This document shows, piece by piece, positions 24,724 through 34,039 of a stretch of 64,000 nucleotides of DNA. Made by a program: the position numbers and the translations under genes. The notes under the pieces are model-generated. The model was not told the DNA's origin, did no database searches, and worked only from the letters and a program-made list of their open reading frames with translations. Each line of letters opens with the position of its first letter. The first letter of the stretch is position 1. Origin of the DNA: Pelobium manganitolerans (GTDB taxonomy: Bacteria; Bacteroidota; Bacteroidia; Sphingobacteriales; Sphingobacteriaceae); the NCBI RefSeq assembly GCF_003609575.1, contig NZ_MBTA01000012.1, positions 248,001 to 312,000 of the forward strand, written 5' to 3'.

Positions 24724-25179
24724 ATGTCCGGAGTTAACAAAGTTATTTTAATAGGTCATTTAGGTAAAGATCCAGAAGTGAGGCATTTGGATGGTAACGT
24801 GTCTGTGGCAAGTTTTCCTTTGGCAACATCAGAATCATATAATAAAGATGGCAAACGCATAGAACAAACGGAGTGGCATAATATTGTAATGTGGCGCGGT
24901 TTGGCAGATGTGGCCGCTAAATATCTGCAAAAAGGTAAACTGGTTTACATTGAGGGCAAGCTGCGCACCCGCTCTTTTGAAGATAAAGAGGGGCATAAAA
25001 AGTATAGCACAGAGATAGTTGCAGAAAACTTCACTTTATTGGGCCGTAAAACAGATTTTGAACCCAATAACAACTCGGCAAGCAGCAGCACAGCAGCAGA
25101 GCCTTCGGCAGAAGCTAATAAAAACTTGGGGACGGGCGAGTTTGGCAAGGATGAGGATGAACGGGATTTGCCGTTTTAA
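24724..25179 (+). CDS. ssb: Single-stranded DNA-binding protein
   Basis: A 151-residue SSB with OB fold from residue 1 to about 108 (NKVILIGHLGKDPEVRHLDG, EWHNIVMWRGLADVAAKYL, KLRTRSF) and a disordered Ser/Ala/Glu linker ending in the acidic tip DEDERDLPF, which binds partner proteins. Complete. Lies directly behind mutY. The following 272 nt hold no gene or structure I can support. Confidence 0.95.
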   Translation: MSGVNKVILIGHLGKDPEVRHLDGNVSVASFPLATSESYNKDGKRIEQTEWHNIVMWRGLADVAAKYLQKGKLVYIEGKLRTRSFEDKEGHKKYSTEIVAENFTLLGRKTDFEPNNNSASSSTAAEPSAEANKNLGTGEFGKDEDERDLPF

Positions 25180-25451
25180 CCAGCTGTACGCTTTTTAGAC
25201 ATTATAACGTTGATTTTAGATGATTTCTGCTACGTTTCGCCTTTAATTTCTTCATGGTAAGATGTAGCATAAATAATTGGCTAGAGGGTGCCAAGAAAGC
25301 TTAAAGAGTACGGAGCCAGATTATCGGCTATTGATTAGCATGACGTTAAGAAGTTAATGCGCCCCTGTTGCGAAAGTGGTTTTTAAGCATTTAAATTTTG
25401 AGAAAGAACTGCCGATAGATTTATAGACCATCTATAGTTTGAAAACGTATT

Positions 25452-25847
25452 ATGCCAAGTGTTTTAATTGAAGTAAGAAAAGAATATTCCCAAGAAGAGG
25501 AAATAGGGATTATGAATGCCGTGCACGCGGCATTGGTGGCGGCCTTTAAAATACCACCAGGCGATAAAATAATTAGGCTAGTGGTTCATGCTCCGCATAA
25601 ATTTAATGTGCCACCTGCTAAGCTAAAGCCAGAGTACTATACCTTGGTTAGTATAGACGCTATTTCGGGACGGTCAATTGAAGCTAAAAGGAAACTTTAC
25701 GCCGGAATTGTAAAGAATCTGGAGCCATTTGGCATTCCCAATGATCATGTGATGATATTATTGCGAGAAAGTATAGCCGAAAATTGGGGTATTAAAGGCG
25801 GTAAACCAGCAAGCGATGTGCATCTTGATTTTGATGTAAACGTATAA
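25452..25847 (+). CDS. Tautomerase family protein
   Basis: A 131-residue protein of the tautomerase superfamily with the N-terminal catalytic proline (MPSVLIEVRKEYSQEEEIGI), exposed after Met removal. It is about twice the length of 4-oxalocrotonate tautomerase, so it matches the fused-repeat or malonate-semialdehyde decarboxylase-like types. The second half, KRKLYAGIVKNLEPFGIPND and ILLRESIAENWGIKGGKPAS, resembles members active on aromatic or halogenated degradation products. The substrate cannot be told from sequence. It stands alone. Confidence 0.8.
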   Translation: MPSVLIEVRKEYSQEEEIGIMNAVHAALVAAFKIPPGDKIIRLVVHAPHKFNVPPAKLKPEYYTLVSIDAISGRSIEAKRKLYAGIVKNLEPFGIPNDHVMILLRESIAENWGIKGGKPASDVHLDFDVNV

Positions 25848-25923
25848 ATTTAACATCAGCAAGTTTCGGGTTTTAAGAACGTAATGTAATGGAGAGATTT
25901 GCTATACATCAGGTTTAAAAAAC

Positions 25924-26781
25924 GTGGAAGAGCAACAGGCAATCAATTACCAACGTATCGCGGAAGCAATAGCATACATCAAAAACAATTTTAAAAAGCA
26001 ACCTAATCTGGACGAAATTGCAGACGCGGTGCATCTGAGTCCTTTCCATTTTCAGCGCTTGTTTAGCGAATGGGCCGGCACTACGCCCAAAAAGTTTCTC
26101 CAATACCTAAGCGTGCAGCACGCGAAAGCACTACTTAACCGGCAGGCTACACTTTTTGATACAGCTTATGACACCGGACTTTCTGGCACGGGGCGCTTGC
26201 ACGATCTTTTTGTTAAAATTGAAGGAATGACACCGGCCGAATATAAAAATGGTGGTAAAAATCTTTTGATCAATTACAGTTTTGCGCACAGCCCTTTTGG
26301 TTGCCTGTTGATAGCTTCCACCGAAAAAGGGATTAGTTGTATGGCTTTCGCCGATGAGGAGCGTAGCGCAATAAGTCAGCTCACCCAAAAATTCCCCAAT
26401 GCAACGTTTCGGCAAAAAACAGACGGTATGCAACAAAATGCTCTGTCGATTTTTAATGCGGATTGGGGTAAACTGAAAGAAATAAAACTCCACTTACGGG
26501 GAACGGATTTTCAGCTAAAAGTTTGGGAAACGCTTCTGAAAATACCGATGGGAAAGCTTTCCACCTACGGAAATATCGCAAAAGAAATTGGCCAGTTTAG
26601 TGCGTCCAGAGCTGTTGGCACAGCTATAGGCAACAATCCGGTTGCCTTTCTGATTCCATGTCACCGTGTGATCCAATCAACCGGCGGTATTGGTGGCTAC
26701 ATGTGGGGCGAAACCCGTAAGTCGGCCATTATCGGTTGGGAAAGTGCAAAAACTGAAACGTTAGAAGTGAAGAGTCCATAG
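25924..26781 (+). CDS. AraC-type regulator fused to O6-methylguanine methyltransferase
   Basis: Residues 5-105 form an AraC/XylS double helix-turn-helix (LDEIADAVHLSPFHFQRLFS); residues about 115-275 are an Ogt/AGT domain with IPMGKLSTYGNIAKEIG and the alkyl-acceptor motif IPCHRV near 244. This is Ada without its N-terminal zinc/methyl-phosphotriester domain, so it can repair O6-methylguanine but lacks the classical sensing cysteine. GTG at 25924 is taken as start: upstream in frame there is no ATG before a stop. The 3' end, including the stop codon, runs into a heptamer repeat. Confidence 0.88.
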   Translation: MEEQQAINYQRIAEAIAYIKNNFKKQPNLDEIADAVHLSPFHFQRLFSEWAGTTPKKFLQYLSVQHAKALLNRQATLFDTAYDTGLSGTGRLHDLFVKIEGMTPAEYKNGGKNLLINYSFAHSPFGCLLIASTEKGISCMAFADEERSAISQLTQKFPNATFRQKTDGMQQNALSIFNADWGKLKEIKLHLRGTDFQLKVWETLLKIPMGKLSTYGNIAKEIGQFSASRAVGTAIGNNPVAFLIPCHRVIQSTGGIGGYMWGETRKSAIIGWESAKTETLEVKSP

Positions 26782-26850
26782 TCGATGGTCGATAGTCCAT
26801 AGTCCATGGTCCATAGTCGATAGTTTATAGTTGATAGTCCGTAGTCCATT
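26774..26850 (+). repeat. Eleven tandem copies of a 7-bp unit, consensus GTCCATA
   Basis: The units read gtccata, gtcgatg, gtcgata, gtccata, gtccatg, gtccata, gtcgata, gtttata, gttgata, gtccgta and gtccatt without gaps. The stop codon of the AraC/Ogt gene (26779-26781) lies in the first unit. Seven is not a multiple of three, so unit gain or loss next to the stop has little effect on the protein. Confidence 0.9.
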
Positions 26851-26921
26851 GCTCAATCTAAAGTTTATCCGTTTCGGCAAGCTCGTGCTAGATTAATTTT
26901 TATCTTTACCGCAAAAATTAA

Positions 26922-28568
<1,647 letters not shown>

Positions 28569-28589
28569 TTCTCCAAGGGAGAATATTTC

Positions 28590-28628
28590 AAATCCCGTTG
28601 CGCGCCTTGGCGCAACGGGATTTTTTTA
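28590..28628 (+). terminator. Strong terminator of pgi
   Basis: Perfect 14-bp stem (aaatcccgttgcgc at 28590-28603, gcgcaacgggattt at 28610-28623), 6-nt loop and a T-run that overlaps the stop codon of the convergent CLC gene. Confidence 0.92.
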
Positions 28629-30416
28629 TTTACTAAACAATAAATCGGGGTTGCTTAGGTACTGGTTGTAAATCATCAGCAGTTTATAGCGCGATACATA
28701 AGCGGTTACCTGTCCGTTCTTGCGCACTAACAAATGTTCATCGTTTATAATAGAAGGTTTAGTGGCCAGTTTCTTTCGCAGTGCATTAAATTCTACTACC
28801 TCAAAATCGGTGTCCATAATTTCTTTTGCTGTTTTAACATCATAAGCTTCAAAATCTTTGAGCAAAGAACGCATCGCTTTAAGCTCAACAATACCAACAA
28901 TTTTATTATCTGCATTTATCACTGGCACCAGCGCATGTTCAAATACCGAAAAATGCTCTATAATTTCGCGCAAAGTATCGTCCTCGTTCACAAACTCTTT
29001 CACAGGGTCCACAATGTCATTTAAGTTGATTTGATTGATAATGAACTTCTCCATTTTAATGGTTCCATGCCCGGCGCTCACCAGCGGGTTCATTTTGTCG
29101 AAATAATTTTTTACGGTGTAGGCCACAGCCGTCACAATCATCAGCGGAACAATAATGGTGTAGCTTTCGGTAGTATCCGCAATTAAAAAAATAGCTGTTA
29201 CAGGTGCGCGCATTACGCAGGCAAACGTTGCGGCCATGCCCAAAAACACAAAAGTGTTTGGTGCCAGGCCCGCCAAATCGCCGGATACTACATAAACCGT
29301 TTTAAATACCACGTAGCCCATTAAACCGCCAGCTACCAATGATGGCGCAAAATAGCCACCTTCGCCACCTGCGGCCAAACTTAGTCCCGTGGTGATGGGC
29401 CGTAAAAGCAGGAGTCCTAAAATTAATAGGAGTCCGTTAAACGGCTGAAAAACCGGATTAGCCAATAAAGAATGTTTCCACAAAGCAGGTTCTTGGCCGT
29501 GCAACAGTTTGTTGATAGAAACATAACCCTCGCCATAAAGGGATGGAAAAAAATAGATTAAAGCGCCTAAAATAGAACCGCCCGCCAATGCAATAAGCCA
29601 AGGGTTGCCCAAACGTGCCAGTTTGCGGTAGCAAAAACTATAAGCTTTGGTCATGTAGCTTGCGGTAAGCATCCCGGCAATGCCGATAATGATGACATAG
29701 GGCATACTTTGGTACGAAAATTCATTGATGTGCACATCAAAACGAAGGTTTTCGCCCATAATTAGCTCGAACAAGATTTTTCCGGCAGCAGAAGATATCA
29801 GCAAAGGAATTAAAAGAGCCGGGGTAAAGCCCGGCAACACCACCTCCAAGGCAAACAAGAAGCCGCCGATAGGCGCGTTATACATGGCCGAAATGCCCGA
29901 AGCAGTACCGCAACCAATTAATAAAGTGCGCAGCTTATAGCTTAAACCCAAGCGCCTGCCTAAGTTTGAGCCGATAGAAGCGCCGGAGGTAATTATTGCC
30001 GATTCCATCCCCGAGCTGCCGCCGAAACCAATGGTTACCGCAGCACTGATCACTTTGGTGTAAATCAGCTTTAGCTTAATTAAAGATTGATGGTTTTCTA
30101 TGGCATCAATCACGTTGCGCATCCCTTTAAAATAGCTGGTTTTTTTAAACAGCGTTTGGTTAAGCACGTTTACCAACAATAAACCCACTAATGGCACTAA
30201 AAACAAAACATAGCCAGGAAAAAAGCTTACCGCGTAATTTTCTATGGCATAGGTAATTTGTTTAATCAGAATAGCGGCCAGGCCAACAGTAAGCCCCACT
30301 ATCGCGCTTAGCAAAACAATGGTGAAATTCCTGTTTTTTTGCGTGTCTACAATGCGGCCAAGTTTTATCCTTAGCTTTTTTAACTTTGTATGGTAACGAT
30401 GGCCGGATTTAGGCAT
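28626..30416 (-). CDS. CLC-type chloride channel or antiporter with CBS domains
   Basis: A 596-residue membrane protein with the CLC fold (about 30-440) and two CBS domains (about 460-580: IVDPVKEFVNEDDTLREIIE, KEIMDTDFEVV). The C-terminal half is canonical: LAAGGEGGYFAPSLVAGG and ATFACVMRAPVTAIFLIAD. The anion-site motifs are unusual: where GSGIP is expected the protein reads YFKGMRNV near 95-102, and the GREGP gating motif is GSSGMESA near 133-140, which keeps a glutamate. Ion choice and mode (channel or H+ exchange) are therefore uncertain. It stands alone, convergent with pgi. Confidence 0.88.
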   Translation of the reverse strand: MPKSGHRYHTKLKKLRIKLGRIVDTQKNRNFTIVLLSAIVGLTVGLAAILIKQITYAIENYAVSFFPGYVLFLVPLVGLLLVNVLNQTLFKKTSYFKGMRNVIDAIENHQSLIKLKLIYTKVISAAVTIGFGGSSGMESAIITSGASIGSNLGRRLGLSYKLRTLLIGCGTASGISAMYNAPIGGFLFALEVVLPGFTPALLIPLLISSAAGKILFELIMGENLRFDVHINEFSYQSMPYVIIIGIAGMLTASYMTKAYSFCYRKLARLGNPWLIALAGGSILGALIYFFPSLYGEGYVSINKLLHGQEPALWKHSLLANPVFQPFNGLLLILGLLLLRPITTGLSLAAGGEGGYFAPSLVAGGLMGYVVFKTVYVVSGDLAGLAPNTFVFLGMAATFACVMRAPVTAIFLIADTTESYTIIVPLMIVTAVAYTVKNYFDKMNPLVSAGHGTIKMEKFIINQINLNDIVDPVKEFVNEDDTLREIIEHFSVFEHALVPVINADNKIVGIVELKAMRSLLKDFEAYDVKTAKEIMDTDFEVVEFNALRKKLATKPSIINDEHLLVRKNGQVTAYVSRYKLLMIYNQYLSNPDLLFSK

Positions 30417-30443
30417 GGTTTAAAATAATCAAAATAAATACCA

Positions 30444-31217
30444 ATGAGTAAAAAGCCAAGGATATTGGTGGTGAACGACGACGGAATCACCGCACCCGGG
30501 ATAAAATGTTTAATAGAGGTGATGAAAGAAATTGGTGAGGTAACGGTGGTTGCGCCCGATGGACCACAGTCTGGAATGGGCCACGCCATCACTATTGGTA
30601 AACCTTTGCGCTTAGATAAAATTAATTTGTATGAGGGTGTGGATATGTACAAATGCTCGGGCACGCCGGTAGATTGCGTGAAGCTTGCTGTAAACAAGAT
30701 TTTTAAAGGTAATAAGCCAGATTTATGCGTTTCGGGTATTAATCACGGCCTAAACAATTCTATAAATGTCATTTACTCTGGCACCATGTCGGCCGCGGTA
30801 GAAGGTGCTATAGAAAACATCCCATCCATTGGGTTTTCTTTGGATGATTTTACTTGGGAAGCCGATTTCTCGCACTGCCGTAAATATGTGAAAGACATTT
30901 GCCTGCAAACCCTTAAAAATAGCTTGCCACAAGGCGTTTTGCTCAATGTAAACTTCCCAAATAACAGCAAGCCCTTAGCGGGGATTAAAATTTGCAGGCA
31001 AGCCAATGCTAAATGGGCCGAGGAGTTTGATGAGCGTGTAGATCCGCACAAGCGTAATTATTATTGGTTAACAGGGGTTTTCCAAAACCATGATAAAGGC
31101 GAGGATTCTGATGTTTGGGCACTTGAACATCATTATGTTTCTGTGGTGCCGGTGCAGTTTGATATGACGGCGCATCACGCAATTTCTAATTTAAATGGCT
31201 GGAATTTCAATGTTTAA
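30444..31217 (+). CDS. surE: 5'/3'-nucleotidase SurE
   Basis: A metal-dependent nucleoside monophosphate phosphatase, 257 residues. It begins with the metal motif LVVNDDGITAPGI and continues VVAPDGPQSGMGHAIT, KCSGTPVDCVKLA, CVSGINHGLNNSINVIYSGT. Full length. The following small membrane protein gene overlaps its end, so the two are probably coupled. Confidence 0.95.
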   Translation: MSKKPRILVVNDDGITAPGIKCLIEVMKEIGEVTVVAPDGPQSGMGHAITIGKPLRLDKINLYEGVDMYKCSGTPVDCVKLAVNKIFKGNKPDLCVSGINHGLNNSINVIYSGTMSAAVEGAIENIPSIGFSLDDFTWEADFSHCRKYVKDICLQTLKNSLPQGVLLNVNFPNNSKPLAGIKICRQANAKWAEEFDERVDPHKRNYYWLTGVFQNHDKGEDSDVWALEHHYVSVVPVQFDMTAHHAISNLNGWNFNV

Positions 31218-31470
31218 AAAAGATAGTGTTTGGCTGGGCTTAGGCGCAGGCCTGCTTTTTCCGGGGCTGGCCTTTGTGGTGGTAGAAATCATCAAAAAAA
31301 ATGTGGTAGTACTGCAAAAAGATGATTTGCTGTATATAGGTTGCGTAGCCATAAATATGCTTTTGCTTAAATACGCCTATAAACGGGATATGGAATTAAC
31401 GGGTAAAGGAATCATCTCGGCCACTTTTGTATGCGCCTTTATTTTCTTTTATTACAAGTTTAATCAGTAA
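31210..31470 (+). CDS. Small three-helix membrane protein of unknown function
   Basis: An 86-residue hydrophobic protein starting MFKKDSVWLGLGAGLLFPGL. Three membrane segments can be seen (about 6-26, 38-53 and 64-82), with KRDMELTGKG between the last two. No family I can name. ATG at 31210 is preferred, since it gives an 8-nt overlap with surE and a short basic start; ATG at 31195 is also possible. Cotranscribed with surE and upstream of lpxB. Confidence 0.7.
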   Translation: MFKKDSVWLGLGAGLLFPGLAFVVVEIIKKNVVVLQKDDLLYIGCVAINMLLLKYAYKRDMELTGKGIISATFVCAFIFFYYKFNQ

Positions 31471-31504
31471 AGAAGGAAAAATTGGGGCGAAGCTTTTTTA
31501 ATAA

Positions 31505-31607
31505 TGGCGTTCCCCAAAAAAGGGGTCGGGCTTTGCGCTGTATCTTTTTTTGCTAAAACACTAAGTCTAAAAAAGCAAAAAAAGGATGCCGCTACAATCC
31601 CTAACGC
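31505..31607. repeat. Palindromic intergenic element, GGCGTTCCC to TAACGC
   Basis: The element starts tggcgttcccc and ends ccctaacgc, so the ends are inverted copies (GCGTT / AACGC). Inner arms atctttttttgc (31542-31553) and gcaaaaaaaggat (31575-31587) also pair. It lies between the surE operon and lpxB. A second element with the same ends is at 57421-57555. It resembles a REP-like or MITE-like family. Confidence 0.6.
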
Positions 31608-31638
31608 ATATACCGAGTCGCTTTTAAAAAACACGATT

Positions 31639-32745
31639 ATGAAATACTACCTTATAGCCGGTGAAGCTTCAGGCGATTTACACGGATCAAACCTAATGAA
31701 AACTTTGAAACAACAGGACGGTGAAGCCCAGTTTAGGTTTTACGGAGGCGATTTAATGCAGGCACAAGGTGGCACTTTGGTAAAGCATTACGCGGAGATG
31801 GCTTTTATGGGTTTTGTAGAAGTGGTGATGAATTTGCGTACGGTGTTGCGTAATATTAAAAACTGCAAAGCTGATATTTTAAGTTATCAGCCCGATGTTC
31901 TGATTTTAATTGATTTTCCGGGATTTAACCTTAAAATTGCTGAATTTGCCAAAAAACAAGGCATTAAAGTCTTTTATTACATCTCTCCAAAAATTTGGGC
32001 TTGGAACCAAAAACGCGTACTTAAAATTAAAAGAGACGTAAACCGTATGTTCTGCATTTTACCTTTCGAGGTGGAGTTTTATCATAAATGGGGCATGCAG
32101 GTAGATTATGTGGGCAACCCCCTATTAGATGCCAAAGCGGCCTTTAATCCGCAGCCCGATTTTTTACAGCAAAACACTATTTCTGCCTCTAAACCTATCA
32201 TTGCTTTGCTGCCGGGCAGCCGTAAACAGGAGCTACAATATATCTTGCCTGATATGCTGGCGGCGGCAGATAAATTTCCGGATTACCAGTTTGTTATTGC
32301 TGGCGCGCCAACGTTTACACCCGATTTTTACACGCAATTTTTAAAAGATAAACAAATCCCCGTTGTTTTTGACGCTACTTATGATTTGTTAAACGTAGCC
32401 AAAGCGGCATTAGTGGCTTCTGGCACTGCCACTTTAGAAACAGCTTTATTTAAAGTGCCACAGGTGGTGCTGTACAAAGGAAACGCACTCAGCATCGGCA
32501 TTGCTAAAATGCTGGTGAAAATTAGATTTATCTCTTTGGTAAACCTGATTATGGATAAAGCAACGGTGGCCGAGCTTATACAGCAAGATTGCAACCCCAC
32601 GCGTATTGAAACTGAGCTCCAAGCTATTCTCTACCATCCAAAACGGGAGGAAGTGCTACATGATTATGAAATACTTGCAGAAAAAATGGGTTCGCCGGGC
32701 GCTTCAGAAAAAACGGCTAAGCTTATGTACCAGTATTTGAAATAG
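31639..32745 (+). CDS. lpxB: Lipid-A-disaccharide synthase
   Basis: Joins UDP-diacylglucosamine and lipid X to make the lipid A disaccharide. ATG at 31639 starts the standard MKYYLIAGEASGDLHGSNLM; the longer frame from 31504 is rejected because it would translate the palindromic repeat. Other motifs: PDVLILIDFPGFNLKIA, YYISPKIWAWNQKR, LLPGSRKQEL near 195 and ASGTATLETALF near 262. 368 residues, full length. Confidence 0.95.
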   Translation: MKYYLIAGEASGDLHGSNLMKTLKQQDGEAQFRFYGGDLMQAQGGTLVKHYAEMAFMGFVEVVMNLRTVLRNIKNCKADILSYQPDVLILIDFPGFNLKIAEFAKKQGIKVFYYISPKIWAWNQKRVLKIKRDVNRMFCILPFEVEFYHKWGMQVDYVGNPLLDAKAAFNPQPDFLQQNTISASKPIIALLPGSRKQELQYILPDMLAAADKFPDYQFVIAGAPTFTPDFYTQFLKDKQIPVVFDATYDLLNVAKAALVASGTATLETALFKVPQVVLYKGNALSIGIAKMLVKIRFISLVNLIMDKATVAELIQQDCNPTRIETELQAILYHPKREEVLHDYEILAEKMGSPGASEKTAKLMYQYLK

Positions 32746-32825
32746 CTGGTGCAATAATGCAAAAGCGCTTATTAATGCTTATTTTCAGCCATCTTCCTTT
32801 TGTAAATTACAGTTAATCTAAAGCA

Positions 32826-33329
32826 ATGGAAACGCATAAAGTACAAATCATCCAAACCGTTCTTATTTTATTGGTCTATATTATCGTTTATTACATTAAT
32901 AAAAACGTTGTAAATACTTCTTTAAAACAAACGCACATCCAGCGTGGGCGAAGAAAAATGATTGTGAAAACCATTCAGTTGCTTTCGTCTACCACTGTGT
33001 TGGTGTTGCTGGCTTCGGTTTGGGGCGTAAAGCAAGGTGATATTGCGGTTTTTGCAGGTACAATACTTGCGGCCATAGGTATCGCGCTTTTCGCACAATG
33101 GTCATTGCTTTCCAATATCACCTCTAGCGTTCTGTTGTTCTTCAATCATCCTATGCGGATAGGAGATAGAATAAAAGTGCTGGATAAAGATTTTCCGCAC
33201 GAGGGCATGATAGCCGACTTAACCTATTTCTTTGTACACATCAGAACAGATGACGGCGAAATTGTCACCATCCCAAATTCTTTGATTTTCCAAAAATCCA
33301 TTGTGGTTGTACAGAACGAGGAAGTTTGA
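32826..33329 (+). CDS. Small MscS-family mechanosensitive channel protein
   Basis: A 167-residue protein with two or three membrane helices (about 8-24, 55-72 and 76-105) and an MscS beta domain: FNHPMRIGDRIKVLDKDFPH and IVTIPNSLIFQKSI. This is the minimal MscS core; the C-terminal cage is missing, as in several short Bacteroidetes homologues. The pore helix is ILAAIGIALFAQWSLLSNIT. Probably opens under osmotic downshift or assists another channel. Confidence 0.85.
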   Translation: METHKVQIIQTVLILLVYIIVYYINKNVVNTSLKQTHIQRGRRKMIVKTIQLLSSTTVLVLLASVWGVKQGDIAVFAGTILAAIGIALFAQWSLLSNITSSVLLFFNHPMRIGDRIKVLDKDFPHEGMIADLTYFFVHIRTDDGEIVTIPNSLIFQKSIVVVQNEEV

Positions 33330-33444
33330 CTGTTGTTGGAACAAGGCGCTGATTAATTTAGTATTGCGCGGTTAGATAAAGCCTGCTTTTTTAAAAAGTT
33401 TATTTGAGTTAGGATATTTTTATATCCCAAATCTTAACAAGCTT

Positions 33445-34029
33445 TTAATCCTCATTGTTATAAAATTTTGCTTCAATCCTTTTATCGGGCACCAGCCAAA
33501 TTAGCGCTACACCAATATAAATGGCTATCGCTAACCATTCGATAAAAAAAGACGAAACTATCGCCGATAGGTAAAGAAAAGGGGAAGCCTTGCCTTTCCA
33601 ATCTTTCCCAATTGCGCGCGCCAACACAGCCGTTTTGCCATGTTCGCGGATAATAAGCGTTTGTAAAAGCCAATAAGCAAACGCGGCCATTAACAATACA
33701 AAACCATATAAAGCTAAGGGCAATGCGGTAAGATGGTTTTGCCCTAGCCAAGCGGTAGTAAACGGAATTAGGGAAAGCCAAAACAACAAATGCAGGTTTG
33801 CCCACAGGATTTTCCCGTCTACATTTTTAACGGTTTGCATCATGTGGTGATGGTTGTTCCAGTAAATGCCTACATAAATAAAACTTAGCACATAACTTAA
33901 ACCAACCGGCGCCAATTTAGTGAGGGCATTTAAATCGGTATCATGCGGTGCTTTAATTTCTAACACCATAATGGTAATAATGATTGCCAAAACGCCATCA
34001 CTAAAAGCTTCCATGCGGGCTTTGTTCAT
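33445..34029 (-). CDS. TMEM175-family (DUF1211) potassium channel-like protein
   Basis: A 194-residue protein with about five to six membrane helices. The N-terminal signature MEAFSDGVLAIIITIMVLEI holds the FSDG motif that lines the pore of bacterial TMEM175 potassium channels, and YVGIYWNNHHHMMQ follows as usual. Bacterial members form tetrameric K+ channels. Ends convergent with the MscS gene, and sits 10 nt in front of (downstream of) ispG on the same strand. Confidence 0.87.
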   Translation of the reverse strand: MNKARMEAFSDGVLAIIITIMVLEIKAPHDTDLNALTKLAPVGLSYVLSFIYVGIYWNNHHHMMQTVKNVDGKILWANLHLLFWLSLIPFTTAWLGQNHLTALPLALYGFVLLMAAFAYWLLQTLIIREHGKTAVLARAIGKDWKGKASPFLYLSAIVSSFFIEWLAIAIYIGVALIWLVPDKRIEAKFYNNED

Positions 34030-34039
34030 GTTTTAAAAT

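Noticed and set aside
26774-26850. Tandem array considered as a CRISPR-like repeat
   Set aside because: Units are 7 bp, contiguous and without spacers; no cas gene in the window.
31504-31638. N-terminal extension of LpxB
   Set aside because: It translates the palindromic element; MKYYLIAGEASG at 31639 is the family start.
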